Source: Gemmatimonadota bacterium
GTDB taxonomy: Bacteria > Gemmatimonadota > Gemmatimonadetes > Longimicrobiales > Gaopeijiaceae
DNA length: 64,000 bases
Direction of reading: 5' to 3'
Assembly: GCA_013002885.1 (NCBI GenBank)
Contig: JABDLS010000033.1
Location: 1-64,000 of the forward strand
A model generated the notes under the pieces. It searched no databases, was not told where the DNA came from, and worked only from the letters and a program-made list of their open reading frames with translations. Shown in pieces: positions 1 through 7,812 of the stretch. The translations under genes and the position numbers were made by a program. Each line of letters begins with the position of its first letter. Position 1 is the first letter of the stretch.

Positions 1-1149
1 GGGAAGCGTGACGAGCGACGAGGCCAACCTCTCGCTGCCGGTGAGCTTCTGGACACCGTCCATCTGGATCGGCTGGGCCGGCCCGAGACGGTGAAGCGGT
101 AGAGGGTAGCTGAGGGCTGCCCCGAGGCCTTGCGCCATGCGAGCGAAGGCCGCCGCGCCTCCGGCGTTCTCGAAGACGACAGGAAGGCGCAGGAAGCTCG
201 CCGCGTCCGCTCCGCCGAGTGGCTCGCAAACGACGAAGCCTCTGTCGTCCCCCACGTCGTTGGCGTTCGACGCTCCGAGGTGCTCTGCGAGGCGCCGTGC
301 CCGATGGCGACGGTGGGCCACCGCCGCGGCGGCCGAGCTGGCCGTCCGGCGTGCGAGAGCCGCGGAAAAGAAGGAGATCGGACCAGGACGCACCGGATCG
401 CGATAGCGTGTCTCGCCGAGTCCGAGGCCGGGAATCGCGGCGGGAAGCCCATACAGTGTCGGTCGACCGAGGGTCCAGGCCGCGGTGGTCACGACCGAAT
501 GCCGCGTTCCAACGCTCCTCGCAGCCTCGGCGAGGCGCGCGTCGGCCATGCGACCCACGGCTCCGCGCCGAAGGAGCAGCGCGCCACCCCCTCCCCCCGT
601 CCACCCCTTCCCCCGCCCGAAGCTCAGCACGGTGACCTCGCCCAGGGTCCCCCCGGGACCTTCGTCGGTGGCGGTGCCGACGCCCTGGGCGGCATCCTCG
701 ATCAGCACCACCCCGGCCGCTTCACATGCGGAGCGCAACTCACCCCAGTTGAGGGGGAATCCGTGGAGGTTCCCGGCCACGACCGCGGACGCACCGGCAC
801 GCAGTACTTCCCGAACGCTCTCCATGTCGGGCGTGAGTGACACGGGGTCGATGTCGTAGAAGCGGACCCGGACCTCGGCACCTACCGCTGCAGTCACGAG
901 GTCGTAGCACGAATAGGCCGGCAGCCCCACGACCGTACCCCCCGGACCGGGAGGGGGGAGATGGGACAGGGCGAGCTGGAGAGCCTGGGTGCCGCTGCCG
1001 GTCAGGATCACACGCTCGGCCTCGAATCGCACGCCGAGCTCCTGCTGCAGCGCCGTCCGCTCCCGGTCGCCGCCGCGGACGGCCGCGATCGTCGCCGAGG
1101 CGATGGCGCCGGCGTCCAGCGGCGAATAGACGGGAAGCTGGCGCCTCAA
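1..1149 (-). CDS. DegT/DnrJ/EryC1-family PLP aminotransferase, 3' end cut by window edge
   Basis: The frame is open from base 1149 to the left edge, so the last residues and stop are missing. The translation reads as a sugar aminotransferase of the DegT family: the early part has ILTGSGTQALQLAL (cofactor phosphate site), then VLIEDAAQGVG (the Asp that contacts the PLP ring nitrogen) and SFGRGKGWTGG, whose Lys near residue 181 should form the PLP aldimine. No ATG is available; a TTG at 1149-1147 with GAGG about 8 nt upstream, 10 bp after the FemAB-like stop, is my start choice. Such enzymes make amino sugars on nucleotide-sugar carriers for surface polysaccharide. It is the downstream partner of the FemAB-like gene in one transcript. 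Family call is firm, substrate unknown. Confidence 0.85.
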   Translation of the reverse strand, partial: MRRQLPVYSPLDAGAIASATIAAVRGGDRERTALQQELGVRFEAERVILTGSGTQALQLALSHLPPPGPGGTVVGLPAYSCYDLVTAAVGAEVRVRFYDIDPVSLTPDMESVREVLRAGASAVVAGNLHGFPLNWGELRSACEAAGVVLIEDAAQGVGTATDEGPGGTLGEVTVLSFGRGKGWTGGGGGALLLRRGAVGRMADARLAEAARSVGTRHSVVTTAAWTLGRPTLYGLPAAIPGLGLGETRYRDPVRPGPISFFSAALARRTASSAAAAVAHRRHRARRLAEHLGASNANDVGDDRGFVVCEPLGGADAASFLRLPVVFENAGGAAAFARMAQGLGAALSYPLPLHRLGPAQPIQMDGVQKLTGSERLASSLVTLP

Positions 1150-1159
1150 GCGTTCGACC

Positions 1160-2197
1160 TCAGGGGAGGAGCCGGGAGATCGGTGGCCCGATCCTGTTGG
1201 TGAGCCCGACCGGGAGGCGGCGCCAGACGTCGATGGCCGTCCGGTACTTCGGACTGTCCGGGTCGGGGGGCGACGGAATGCCCGACTCCGACCACTGGAG
1301 CCACGGCAGCGGGTGGTCCTCGGTGCCCCACTGGCGCTTGAATCGATGCGTACCCGAGTCGGGGGTGCACCGGCCGAAGTTGAAACGCTCCAAGCCGAGT
1401 TCGATGGCCTTCTCCATCATCCCCCAGTAGAGGAGCATGTTCGGCGAGAGCCGGGCGTGGTCCCGGCTGGCTCCCGCCCAGGTGATCTCCAATTCTCCGC
1501 CCCAATGGAGGCCGCAACCGGCTGCCAGGGGCTCGCCCTCGAGCTCGACGGTCATGAAGACGACCGCGTCCGAGAGGTGCTCGCGAATCGACTCGAAGAA
1601 GCCTTTGGAGAGCACGGGCGTGCCGAGGTCCCGCATGGTGGTCGAAAAGACGTCGTAGAAGGGGTCGAGGAGCTCGGCGCCGTCGCGTACCTCCATGCCC
1701 TCCTTCATCGGGCGTCGGACCTGGCTTCTCACCTTCGATCGGAGGCCGTTCTCCCAGAGATCCTCCGAGGACTCGGGCAACGGCTTCACGACGGTGAGCT
1801 TGCGCTGGTTACGCTCGAGTGGCTCGGCATCGAGCTCGACGCGGTTCCGGAGCTCGAGGAGATCGACGCCCAGCGTTCGGGCCTCTTCGGCGGCCCTGCG
1901 AGCGAGCGCCTCCCGAGCCTTCGGTGAGCCCACAGGTCCCCCGTAATTGAGGAAGGGCATGGAGATCAGGTAGTCGCCGAATAGCCGGCTGCGCACTCGC
2001 GTCAGGGGCAGGACGCCGCCGATCTCCCCTCCCGGCTCCCGTGCGACCCACCAGTGGGTTTGGTGGCCGAGGGCGTCTTCCATGACGCGACGCCATCCGT
2101 AGAGGTGACAGAAGGTGGCTCCTTCGAAGCGGCCAAGGAGATCGTTCCAGCCGTCGGCCGGGCCCTCGAAGGGCTCGACGGTCAAGTCTTCAGACAT
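1160..2197 (-). CDS. FemAB-like acyltransferase, XrtA/PEP-CTERM-associated type
   Basis: A 345-residue GNAT-fold protein of the FemAB-related family that accompanies PEP-CTERM/exosortase loci. Typical signs are the N-terminal LLGRFEGATFCHLYGWRRVM, the basic stretch LRSKVRSQVRRPMKEG near residue 160, and the C-terminal block FNFGRCTPDSGTHRFKRQWG at about 272-291, which is highly characteristic of this subfamily. Members transfer an acyl or aminoacyl group, possibly onto an exopolysaccharide or its precursor; the true substrate is not known. There is no signal peptide, so it should be cytoplasmic. The gene lies directly upstream of the DegT aminotransferase on the same strand and is divergent from the VanZ-like gene. 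Subfamily assignment rests on remembered motifs, not on a search. Confidence 0.8.
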   Translation of the reverse strand: MSEDLTVEPFEGPADGWNDLLGRFEGATFCHLYGWRRVMEDALGHQTHWWVAREPGGEIGGVLPLTRVRSRLFGDYLISMPFLNYGGPVGSPKAREALARRAAEEARTLGVDLLELRNRVELDAEPLERNQRKLTVVKPLPESSEDLWENGLRSKVRSQVRRPMKEGMEVRDGAELLDPFYDVFSTTMRDLGTPVLSKGFFESIREHLSDAVVFMTVELEGEPLAAGCGLHWGGELEITWAGASRDHARLSPNMLLYWGMMEKAIELGLERFNFGRCTPDSGTHRFKRQWGTEDHPLPWLQWSESGIPSPPDPDSPKYRTAIDVWRRLPVGLTNRIGPPISRLLP

Positions 2198-2302
2198 GCG
2201 GGCTCGGCGTATCGGGTCGGAGCGGGACGGGGTTCATGCCTCGCTGTTAATCTAGAAGGGTCATCGAAAAAGGGAGCGAGCCTCGTCGAGGATGCCTCGC
2301 GG

Positions 2303-3589
2303 ATGCGGATCTTATTGGGATTGTGGCGGCTCCTCGTCGGAGGACTCTGGCTGGCGGCCGTGGGCGCGCTCACGCTTCGCGGTGCCGAGATCGATCCGGA
2401 GCGACTGGCGGAGCTGCAGAGCGTCTGCGTCATTTGCGGCACGCGCGGCACCGCGGACGCCATCCTCAACATTGTCCTCTTCCTTCCGTTGGGCCTCGTC
2501 CTCGGTGGCGGGAGGCGGGCACTGGTCCTGGCGCTCGTGGCAGGCGCAACGGTCGCCGGCGGAATCGAGCTCCTCCAGACCCTTCTTCCCGGCCGCCACC
2601 CCAGCCCGGCCGATGTGGTCTTCAACGCCATGGGTGCGGCACTCGGCACTCGGATCCACGCCCTCGCCGCCAGGAGGGTTCGGACCGACGCGGCCAGTGG
2701 AGCCGGCGGCATCGGTTGGCTTTGGGGCGGAGCGGTCGGGGCGTGCTTCCTGGTAGCGGGGGTACTTCTGACGCCCCACCCGCCGGACGACGACTACTGG
2801 GGCCAGTGGATGCCGGATCTCGGATGGATGCCGCAATACGAGGGAGTCGTCGTCAGTGCAGAGCTCAACGGCCGGCATATGCCGTGGGGACGACTCGACC
2901 ACGAAGGCCCTCACCGGGAGCTGCTCGACGGCGACTGGCGTTTGGACGGCCGGATCGTCGTGGGGCCGTCTCCCGACGCGGTCTCGCCCATTCTCAGCAT
3001 CTACGACGGACACCAACGTGAGGCCCTTCTCCTCGGAGCCCATCGCGACGCCATCGTCTTCCGGGAATGGACCATCGGCAAGCGTCTCCGCTTCGACGCT
3101 CCCGACGTGCGCATCCCGGGAGCTTTCGGACCCCTCGTGCCCGGAGACACCACCTTCATTGGAGCCAGTCGTAGGGCGGCGACGACCTGCCTCCGGCTGG
3201 GGGAGGTAGAGTGGTGCGGACTCGGCATTACCCCTGGCCGCACGTGGGGCTTCCTGCTCTACCTCGAGGGTCTGGACGAGTCGATTCGGGAGCTGGCGGA
3301 TCTTCTCTGGCTGCTCGGCCTCTTCTTGCCGGTGGGCTTCTTCGCCATCGCCCGATGGGACTTCGCTGGCGGAACGGCGTTGGGGGTGGGTGGCCTGCTA
3401 CTAGCCCCGGCCCTGACCTCGATGATCCCGGGGCCGTGGCCCGAGCTCGCCGCTTGCCTGGTCGGCGTGGCGCTCGGTCGGGTCGGCTTGTGGGCGCTCA
3501 GGGCGGTCGTTTACCACGAGTCGGGGGGAGGCCAGCCCCCGGGCCGCGCTCAGGTCGAGTCCGTCCGGTCCATCGACGCCAGCGTCTGA
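2303..3589 (+). CDS. VanZ-like membrane protein with a central LamG-like lumenal domain
   Basis: The protein (428 aa) starts at ATG 2303, preceded by GAGGA at good spacing. Residues 1-125 look like VanZ: a first helix, then NIVLFLPLGLVLGGG and GIELLQTLLPGRHPSPADVVFNAMGAALG, the Glu/Gln-rich helix and PSPxDVxxNxxG motif typical of that family. A further helix near 150 is followed by about 190 mainly beta-strand residues resembling a concanavalin/LamG fold, then two or three C-terminal helices. VanZ-like proteins with this extension occur in exosortase and polysaccharide loci; their function is unknown. The end overlaps the convergent deacetylase by 40 bp. A longer frame running back to 2054 is probably a shadow of the opposite-strand FemAB-like gene. 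Confidence 0.75.
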   Translation: MRILLGLWRLLVGGLWLAAVGALTLRGAEIDPERLAELQSVCVICGTRGTADAILNIVLFLPLGLVLGGGRRALVLALVAGATVAGGIELLQTLLPGRHPSPADVVFNAMGAALGTRIHALAARRVRTDAASGAGGIGWLWGGAVGACFLVAGVLLTPHPPDDDYWGQWMPDLGWMPQYEGVVVSAELNGRHMPWGRLDHEGPHRELLDGDWRLDGRIVVGPSPDAVSPILSIYDGHQREALLLGAHRDAIVFREWTIGKRLRFDAPDVRIPGAFGPLVPGDTTFIGASRRAATTCLRLGEVEWCGLGITPGRTWGFLLYLEGLDESIRELADLLWLLGLFLPVGFFAIARWDFAGGTALGVGGLLLAPALTSMIPGPWPELAACLVGVALGRVGLWALRAVVYHESGGGQPPGRAQVESVRSIDASV

Positions 3590-4446
3590 TCGATGGGACC
3601 GAAGCTCGCCCCGGACAGCAGGCGGCTCATCCTTCGCCACGTCCGCCGCCGGCCGGCGAAGGTCCGGATCATCTGCAGGCGGGGCGCGTCTACGTCTGGA
3701 ACCCAGTCGTCGAGCTCCCAGGGGTGGATGTAGAACATGCCTGGAGCGTCACGCTCGTGGGCCTGCCGAAGGCCTCGCCGCACCAGGGCGGGCGGCAGGA
3801 GGCGGAAGTATGCTCCCCCCGAAGCCGGAAGCGTCCGGCCGAGGAGACGTGCCGTCGTGGCGGGGAACTCTGCCAACCGGCCGGAGGGCCGATCGATCCA
3901 GTGGGGGTCCAGCCCGGCGTCGGGGTAACCGTACGTCGGATGTCGGGACACGGGAAAGAGGCTCGCGTCGTAGCGGTAGCCCTCCTCCAGCAACACGTCG
4001 AAGGCCCACTCCAAGCCGGGCACGATGGAGAAGCTCGGTGCCCGGTACCCCTTCACGGGCTTGCCCGCAATGTCCTCGAGCGCGGCCCGGCTACGCCGAA
4101 CGGACGTGCGGAATCCGTCTGGCCCCAGGCGCCCCACCAGCTCGTGCTCGTGGCCGTGGGACGCGATCTCGTGGCCGGCGGCCGCGATCGCCCGCACCAT
4201 CTCCTGCTCCCGCTCGGCGAGCCACCCGACGATGAAGAACGTCCCCGCGACGTCGCGCTCGGCGAGGAAGTCGAGAAGGCGCTCCACGACTCGTGGCGAT
4301 CGCCGCTCCAGTGTGTCCCATTCGGACATGGGGAAGTGCCGTGTGATCGCCGTAGGGTGGAAGTACTCCTCTACGTCGACGGTGAAGTGGTGGTGCGACG
4401 CATCACACGATTCATGTCGGGGAGACCCCGCTTTAGATTGACCCAA
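3550..4446 (-). CDS. Polysaccharide deacetylase, XrtA/PEP-CTERM-associated subfamily
   Basis: A NodB-type deacetylase of 298 aa that probably removes acetyl groups from an amino-sugar polymer or intermediate. From the start used here, the first catalytic motif is VDVEEYF with Asp24, and the metal-binding pair is SHGHEH with His97 and His101; KGYRAPSFS is the third motif. The DVEEYFHP opening and the C-terminal FYIHPWELDDWVP block match the deacetylase subfamily of PEP-CTERM exopolysaccharide clusters. No ATG is in frame near the domain; TTG at 4446 is preceded by AGAGGA at 6 nt, so I chose it, giving a short leader before the domain. This start shares its first base with the start of the divergent phosphatase. 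No signal peptide is seen. Confidence 0.85.
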   Translation of the reverse strand: MGQSKAGSPRHESCDASHHHFTVDVEEYFHPTAITRHFPMSEWDTLERRSPRVVERLLDFLAERDVAGTFFIVGWLAEREQEMVRAIAAAGHEIASHGHEHELVGRLGPDGFRTSVRRSRAALEDIAGKPVKGYRAPSFSIVPGLEWAFDVLLEEGYRYDASLFPVSRHPTYGYPDAGLDPHWIDRPSGRLAEFPATTARLLGRTLPASGGAYFRLLPPALVRRGLRQAHERDAPGMFYIHPWELDDWVPDVDAPRLQMIRTFAGRRRTWRRMSRLLSGASFGPIDQTLASMDRTDST

Positions 4447-5036
4447 TGCGCATCCTCTCGTCGCTTCGGAAGTCGCTCGTTGGCATTCGTGACGGTCTCG
4501 ACCGTTTGCTCCACCCCAGGCGTCTACGCCGCGTGAGCCAGCGGCTCCGGGACGCGCAGCCAGGGTCGGTCCTCTTCGTATGTCTCGGCAACATCTGTCG
4601 AAGTCCGTATGCGGAGCATGTTTTTCGATCCCGGGTCGGAGACGGGGTCGAGGCTTCATCTGCCGGGTTCATATTACCGGGTCGGCAGCCGCCGGAGAAT
4701 GCGCTCGAGGTCGCTGCCACGCGTGGCGTGTCGACGACCGATCACCGCTCGCAGGTGGTGTCCGAGGATCTCCTCCGTGGGTCCGACGCCGTGTTCATTT
4801 TCGATCGGTTCAACGCCCAGCGACTCAGGAAGCTGCCTTCGGGGCCACGGGGCCGGGTGTACTGGCTCGGGGACTTCGATCCGGAATGGACCGGGAAGCG
4901 GGCCATCATCGATCCCTGGGGCAAGCCGGCGGAGGAATTCGACCGCACCTTCGCGAGGATCGAGCGCTGCATCGATCGGGTTACCCGGGTCCTGTCCGAC
5001 GAAGAGCGTGGGCGAGCCACTGGCGGGACTCCCTGA
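4446..5036 (+). CDS. Low-molecular-weight protein tyrosine phosphatase family protein
   Basis: A 196-residue protein with the LMW-PTP signature VCLGNICRSP: nucleophile Cys46, Arg52 (CX5R) and the following Ser. The general-acid loop is DPWG with Asp156. About 40 basic residues precede the domain, longer than in Wzb-type enzymes of about 145 aa. In polysaccharide loci such phosphatases dephosphorylate tyrosine autokinases that control polymer export, which fits the surrounding genes; no kinase partner is in the window. The ATG at 4446 has no strong ribosome site. The 3' end overlaps the convergent ATP-grasp gene by 56 bp. Confidence 0.85.
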   Translation: MRILSSLRKSLVGIRDGLDRLLHPRRLRRVSQRLRDAQPGSVLFVCLGNICRSPYAEHVFRSRVGDGVEASSAGFILPGRQPPENALEVAATRGVSTTDHRSQVVSEDLLRGSDAVFIFDRFNAQRLRKLPSGPRGRVYWLGDFDPEWTGKRAIIDPWGKPAEEFDRTFARIERCIDRVTRVLSDEERGRATGGTP

Positions 5037-6207
5037 AGAAGGGCCGGGGATCGGACAGCCGAAGCACCTCGAGGCGACGCCCCGGGCGCCACGGCAGCAG
5101 GAAGCGGCCGAGCGCTCGCAGCCGGCCCGGAAGCTCCGGATGGTCCTCCCTGTACCGACCGTCCGCGCGGAGAATCCATAGCAGGTGATCGACGTCACCC
5201 CATAGCCAGCGGCTCTGGACCGTCCCGACACCAACGGGGCCATCCGCTTCGGTGGAGCTGGAGCGGTTCAGGAAGGTCGCGAGCAGAAGTCGCGGAAAGT
5301 CGACGCCGGCGTCGATGGCCAGCTGCAGCGATCCCCAGAAGCGACCGTTGATCTCCATGAGGTAGATCTCGCCCGTGGCCGCGTCCTCCTTGAACTCGAC
5401 CATGGCGACACCAGACCACTGGAAGTGGTCGAGCAACGCCTCTGAGTGGCGCCGGACATCGTCTCGTAGCGGCACGCTCTTCCTCAGCACGCTCACCCCG
5501 CCGGTGGGTGGCTTTTCGCGCAGACGCTGGTGCGCGAAGCCGTGGAGGATCTCTCCGTCCATGGCCAGGAAGAAGCCCCCCAGTCCGGGACCCTGGATCC
5601 GCTCCTGGATGAGGATCGGGAACGCCTCCTCGGCGTAGCCGCGCAACCTTCGCTCGAGATCCTCCCGGTCGGCCGCGACCTCGACACCCAGCTTCAGTAC
5701 GCGGGCCGGCGTGGCGACCGCCGAACGATGGGGCTTTAGAATCACGGGGAAGCCCACGTCCCGTGCGAGATCGAACGCGGGTGAGAAGTCGGCGCGCTTG
5801 CTCTCGACGACGTGCTGGCGGGGAACGGGAATGCCGAGACCCTCGGCCACCTCGAAGAGCCGCCGCTTGTTCGAAACCTCGTGCCAGACCTCGGAGGCCG
5901 GAAAGGGAATGAGCAGGTCGGGTCGCTGCTGGCGAAGCTGGAGGGCCACGGCGGCCGTGGCGTCCGTCATCGGGATCAGGATCTCGATCGTCTGCTCGTC
6001 GACCAGCCGGGTGAGGTCGCCGACGAGGGCCCGTGAATCGCCCACGGGATCGCTGACGCGGTGAACGGCCCTAGTGAAGCGGGACGCGCCGGCCAGCGGA
6101 GCCTCCAGGGTCGAGCATACTTCCACGTGAAAGCCCGCCCGGCCCAGGGAGCGGACGACCGCGAGGGTGGACCGCTGCTCGGCGTCCGTGACCAGAATCC
6201 GACGCAT
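4981..6207 (-). CDS. ATP-grasp ligase (carbamoyl-phosphate-synthase-like fold)
   Basis: A 408-residue protein with an N-terminal Rossmann-like preATP-grasp part (RRILVTDAEQRSTLAVVRSLGRAG) and an ATP-grasp core: VSNKRRLFEVAEGLGIPVP, GFPVILKPHRS with the ATP-binding Lys, LIQERIQGPGLGGFF, and MVEFKEDAATGEIYLMEINGRFWGS, which supplies the Glu and Asn metal ligands. This family joins a carboxylate to an amine using ATP and often decorates sugars or peptides in surface polysaccharide gene sets. Substrates cannot be read from sequence. It is transcribed toward the phosphatase, overlapping it by 56 bp. A cytoplasmic enzyme; family call is firm. Confidence 0.85.
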   Translation of the reverse strand: MRRILVTDAEQRSTLAVVRSLGRAGFHVEVCSTLEAPLAGASRFTRAVHRVSDPVGDSRALVGDLTRLVDEQTIEILIPMTDATAAVALQLRQQRPDLLIPFPASEVWHEVSNKRRLFEVAEGLGIPVPRQHVVESKRADFSPAFDLARDVGFPVILKPHRSAVATPARVLKLGVEVAADREDLERRLRGYAEEAFPILIQERIQGPGLGGFFLAMDGEILHGFAHQRLREKPPTGGVSVLRKSVPLRDDVRRHSEALLDHFQWSGVAMVEFKEDAATGEIYLMEINGRFWGSLQLAIDAGVDFPRLLLATFLNRSSSTEADGPVGVGTVQSRWLWGDVDHLLWILRADGRYREDHPELPGRLRALGRFLLPWRPGRRLEVLRLSDPRPFFRESRQWLAHALRRTGPG

Positions 6208-6399
6208 CAGGGGGTCCGCAGTGGGCTCGGGAAGTCGGGAGAGCGGAAAAGGGTCACGCGGATGCTCCGGCGGAGGTCGGATGTCGGTTGGAGCCGGGGC
6301 ACGGCTCTGCTCGGAATATCGGGTCAGGGTGCGGGACCGTCGACACGCGAGGCTGGCATGATGTCCGCGACCCGTGTCACTTTAGTAGGAGGGCCGAAG

Positions 6400-6909
6400 T
6401 TGGCCCGAATAGTGCACCCCCCCCGACGTGAGCTAACCTTGAACACCCCCAACGACCCCCTCGAGTCCCTGCTGTCGGACTACGAGCGCCGCAAGCAGGA
6501 CGAGACGCGGCGCATGGTTCAGCGCGCCTTCAAACTCGAAAATGCCCGCAAGAAGGGCGCCGAGCACCTCCGACAGTTCGCCCTGCCGCATACCCGCGAA
6601 GTTGCTGAGAAGCTACAGCAAGCAGGCCACAAGATCGTGTACCAGGAGTTTCTCGATGCCTATCCGCCCAATCTCCGGATGCACCTGTATCCCAGAGGTG
6701 GCGCAATGGACCTGGATACACCGAGGCGATATACCATCGAACTGGTATGGGGCGATCCGGACCCCGACCGCCTCTTCGCCCGCCGCTGGAGCTCCGATGG
6801 GCTGGGTGAGATGCAGGAGCTCGGGTCGGTACCGGCGGTCGATGTCGACGAGCTCTGGGTGCGGGAACAGTTCATGACCTTCGTGCGCGACGCGCTGGAT
6901 CTGGACTGA
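6400..6909 (+). CDS. Hypothetical protein, charged, cytoplasmic
   Basis: I do not recognise this 169-residue protein. The start is decided by the ribosome site: AGGAGG at 6387-6392 stands 7 nt before TTG 6400, while the in-frame ATGs at 6358 and 6361 have none. The N-terminal third is charged and helical (SDYERRKQDETRRMVQRAFKLENARKKG), perhaps a short coiled coil, followed by an alpha/beta region with YPPNLRMHLYPRGG and IELVWGDPDPDRLFARRWSS. No signal peptide or membrane helix is present. It stands 3 bp before the next gene, so the two are co-transcribed. Confidence 0.7.
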   Translation: MARIVHPPRRELTLNTPNDPLESLLSDYERRKQDETRRMVQRAFKLENARKKGAEHLRQFALPHTREVAEKLQQAGHKIVYQEFLDAYPPNLRMHLYPRGGAMDLDTPRRYTIELVWGDPDPDRLFARRWSSDGLGEMQELGSVPAVDVDELWVREQFMTFVRDALDLD

Positions 6910-6912
6910 GCC

Positions 6913-7578
6913 GTGCCCGAAGATTTCCTGTTCGATCCGTGGAGCTCCAGCGGGGGCGATGACGCACCGCCCCTGGTAGAGCCCATTTCGGCCGAACAGG
7001 AGACGGCTGCCGAGAGCCTCGAGGGGCGTTCCGCGCCCCCCAGCGGATCCCGCTGGCGCGCGAGAGCCGCATCGCGGCCGCTCCCACTATCGGGGCCGCT
7101 CCCACTATCGGGGCCGCTTCCTGCGTCGGTGCCGCTTCCTGCGTCGGTGCCGCGTCCAGTCGAACGGCCGCCTTCCATCACTCCAGAGGCCCGCACCGGC
7201 TCCGGACCCCTGCCGCGCACGACCCACTCCATGATCGACCGGGTTCGTGCCATTGCGCTGCCCCACCTCGAAGCGGTGGCCGCCCGCCTCCACATCGCTC
7301 GCCACCACACCCTCCTCGACGATCGGCTCGACGGCCCGGCAGGGGTTCTCCGCTTCCGCCTGGTGCCCCGTCCCGCTCCGTTCGATGAGCCTGCAGCGGT
7401 GCCCGGTTCCGTCCTCGAACTGGTGGCTGCGAAGGCGACGGTCGGAGCCCGGCTCTGGCTCGATCCAGTGGCTGAGGAGCCTGCCGAGGACGTGGAGATT
7501 CCGGCGAGCGAGTTCTCTGAGGATTGGCTCGACGCGGTGGTCGTCGACTTCGTGGCCAGGAGCCTTCGCGAGAGCTGA
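6913..7578 (+). CDS. Hypothetical protein with internal proline-rich hexapeptide repeats
   Basis: A 221-residue protein of no family I recognise, starting at GTG 6913, three bases after the preceding stop. Residues 1-45 are acidic and low in complexity, residues about 56-79 are four tandem hexapeptides (two PLPLSG, two PLPASV) and form a linker, and residues about 95-221 look like a small folded domain beginning MIDRVRAIALPHLEAVAARLHIARHH and ending DWLDAVVVDFVARSL. The linker-plus-domain layout suggests a two-part cytoplasmic protein. It probably forms a two-gene unit with 6400-6909. Confidence 0.65.
   Translation: MPEDFLFDPWSSSGGDDAPPLVEPISAEQETAAESLEGRSAPPSGSRWRARAASRPLPLSGPLPLSGPLPASVPLPASVPRPVERPPSITPEARTGSGPLPRTTHSMIDRVRAIALPHLEAVAARLHIARHHTLLDDRLDGPAGVLRFRLVPRPAPFDEPAAVPGSVLELVAAKATVGARLWLDPVAEEPAEDVEIPASEFSEDWLDAVVVDFVARSLRES
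7078..7149 (+). repeat. 18-bp tandem repeats, two variants of two copies each
   Basis: Four consecutive 18-bp units inside the coding region: ccgctcccactatcgggg twice (7078-7113), then ccgcttcctgcgtcggtg twice (7114-7149). Copies within each pair are identical at the DNA level, which points to recent slippage duplication. Being multiples of three, they lengthen the Pro-rich linker without breaking the frame. Confidence 0.9.
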
Positions 7579-7812
7579 GCCGCACCCGGGTGTATGTCCG
7601 GTCTGCTTCTTGCAAACATTTGTTTCTGCGGGCGCCGGCCCCCCGGCTCCCGCGCGTGCTTCGTGGTTGAAGTATCCTGACGCTCGGTCCGGGGGGCCGG
7701 AGCGTGTAGATTAACCGAGTGTAACGATCAGACCGGATCCAAGAGCCGTGTCCCTACACATTGCCCCCCCGCTGCCCATCGGCGCTCCCCCCGCCTCCCT
7801 GGAGGTGCTTTC
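7579..7812. promoter_or_regulatory. Leader region of the exopolysaccharide operon with a 12-bp inverted repeat
   Basis: This 234-bp gap precedes the six-gene operon. It contains CCGGCCCCCCGG at 7635-7646 and its exact complement CCGGGGGGCCGG at 7689-7700, 42 nt apart, able to form a long GC stem in RNA or to mark a regulator site. No T-run follows, so it is not a simple terminator. An AT-richer patch (tagattaacc, 7707-7716) sits just downstream and could hold the -10 element, but no convincing -35 pairs with it. Promoter placement is therefore open. Confidence 0.4.

Noticed and set aside
2054-2302. Extended start for the VanZ-like protein
   Set aside because: The extra 83 codons lie opposite the FemAB-like gene and read as its shadow; ATG 2303 has GAGGA upstream and begins directly with the membrane helix.
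4447-4659. Longer N-terminus of the 3550 deacetylase, reaching back to 4659
   Set aside because: It runs antisense through the phosphatase start, is compositionally unlike the family and adds over 70 residues before the domain. TTG 4446 has a proper ribosome site.
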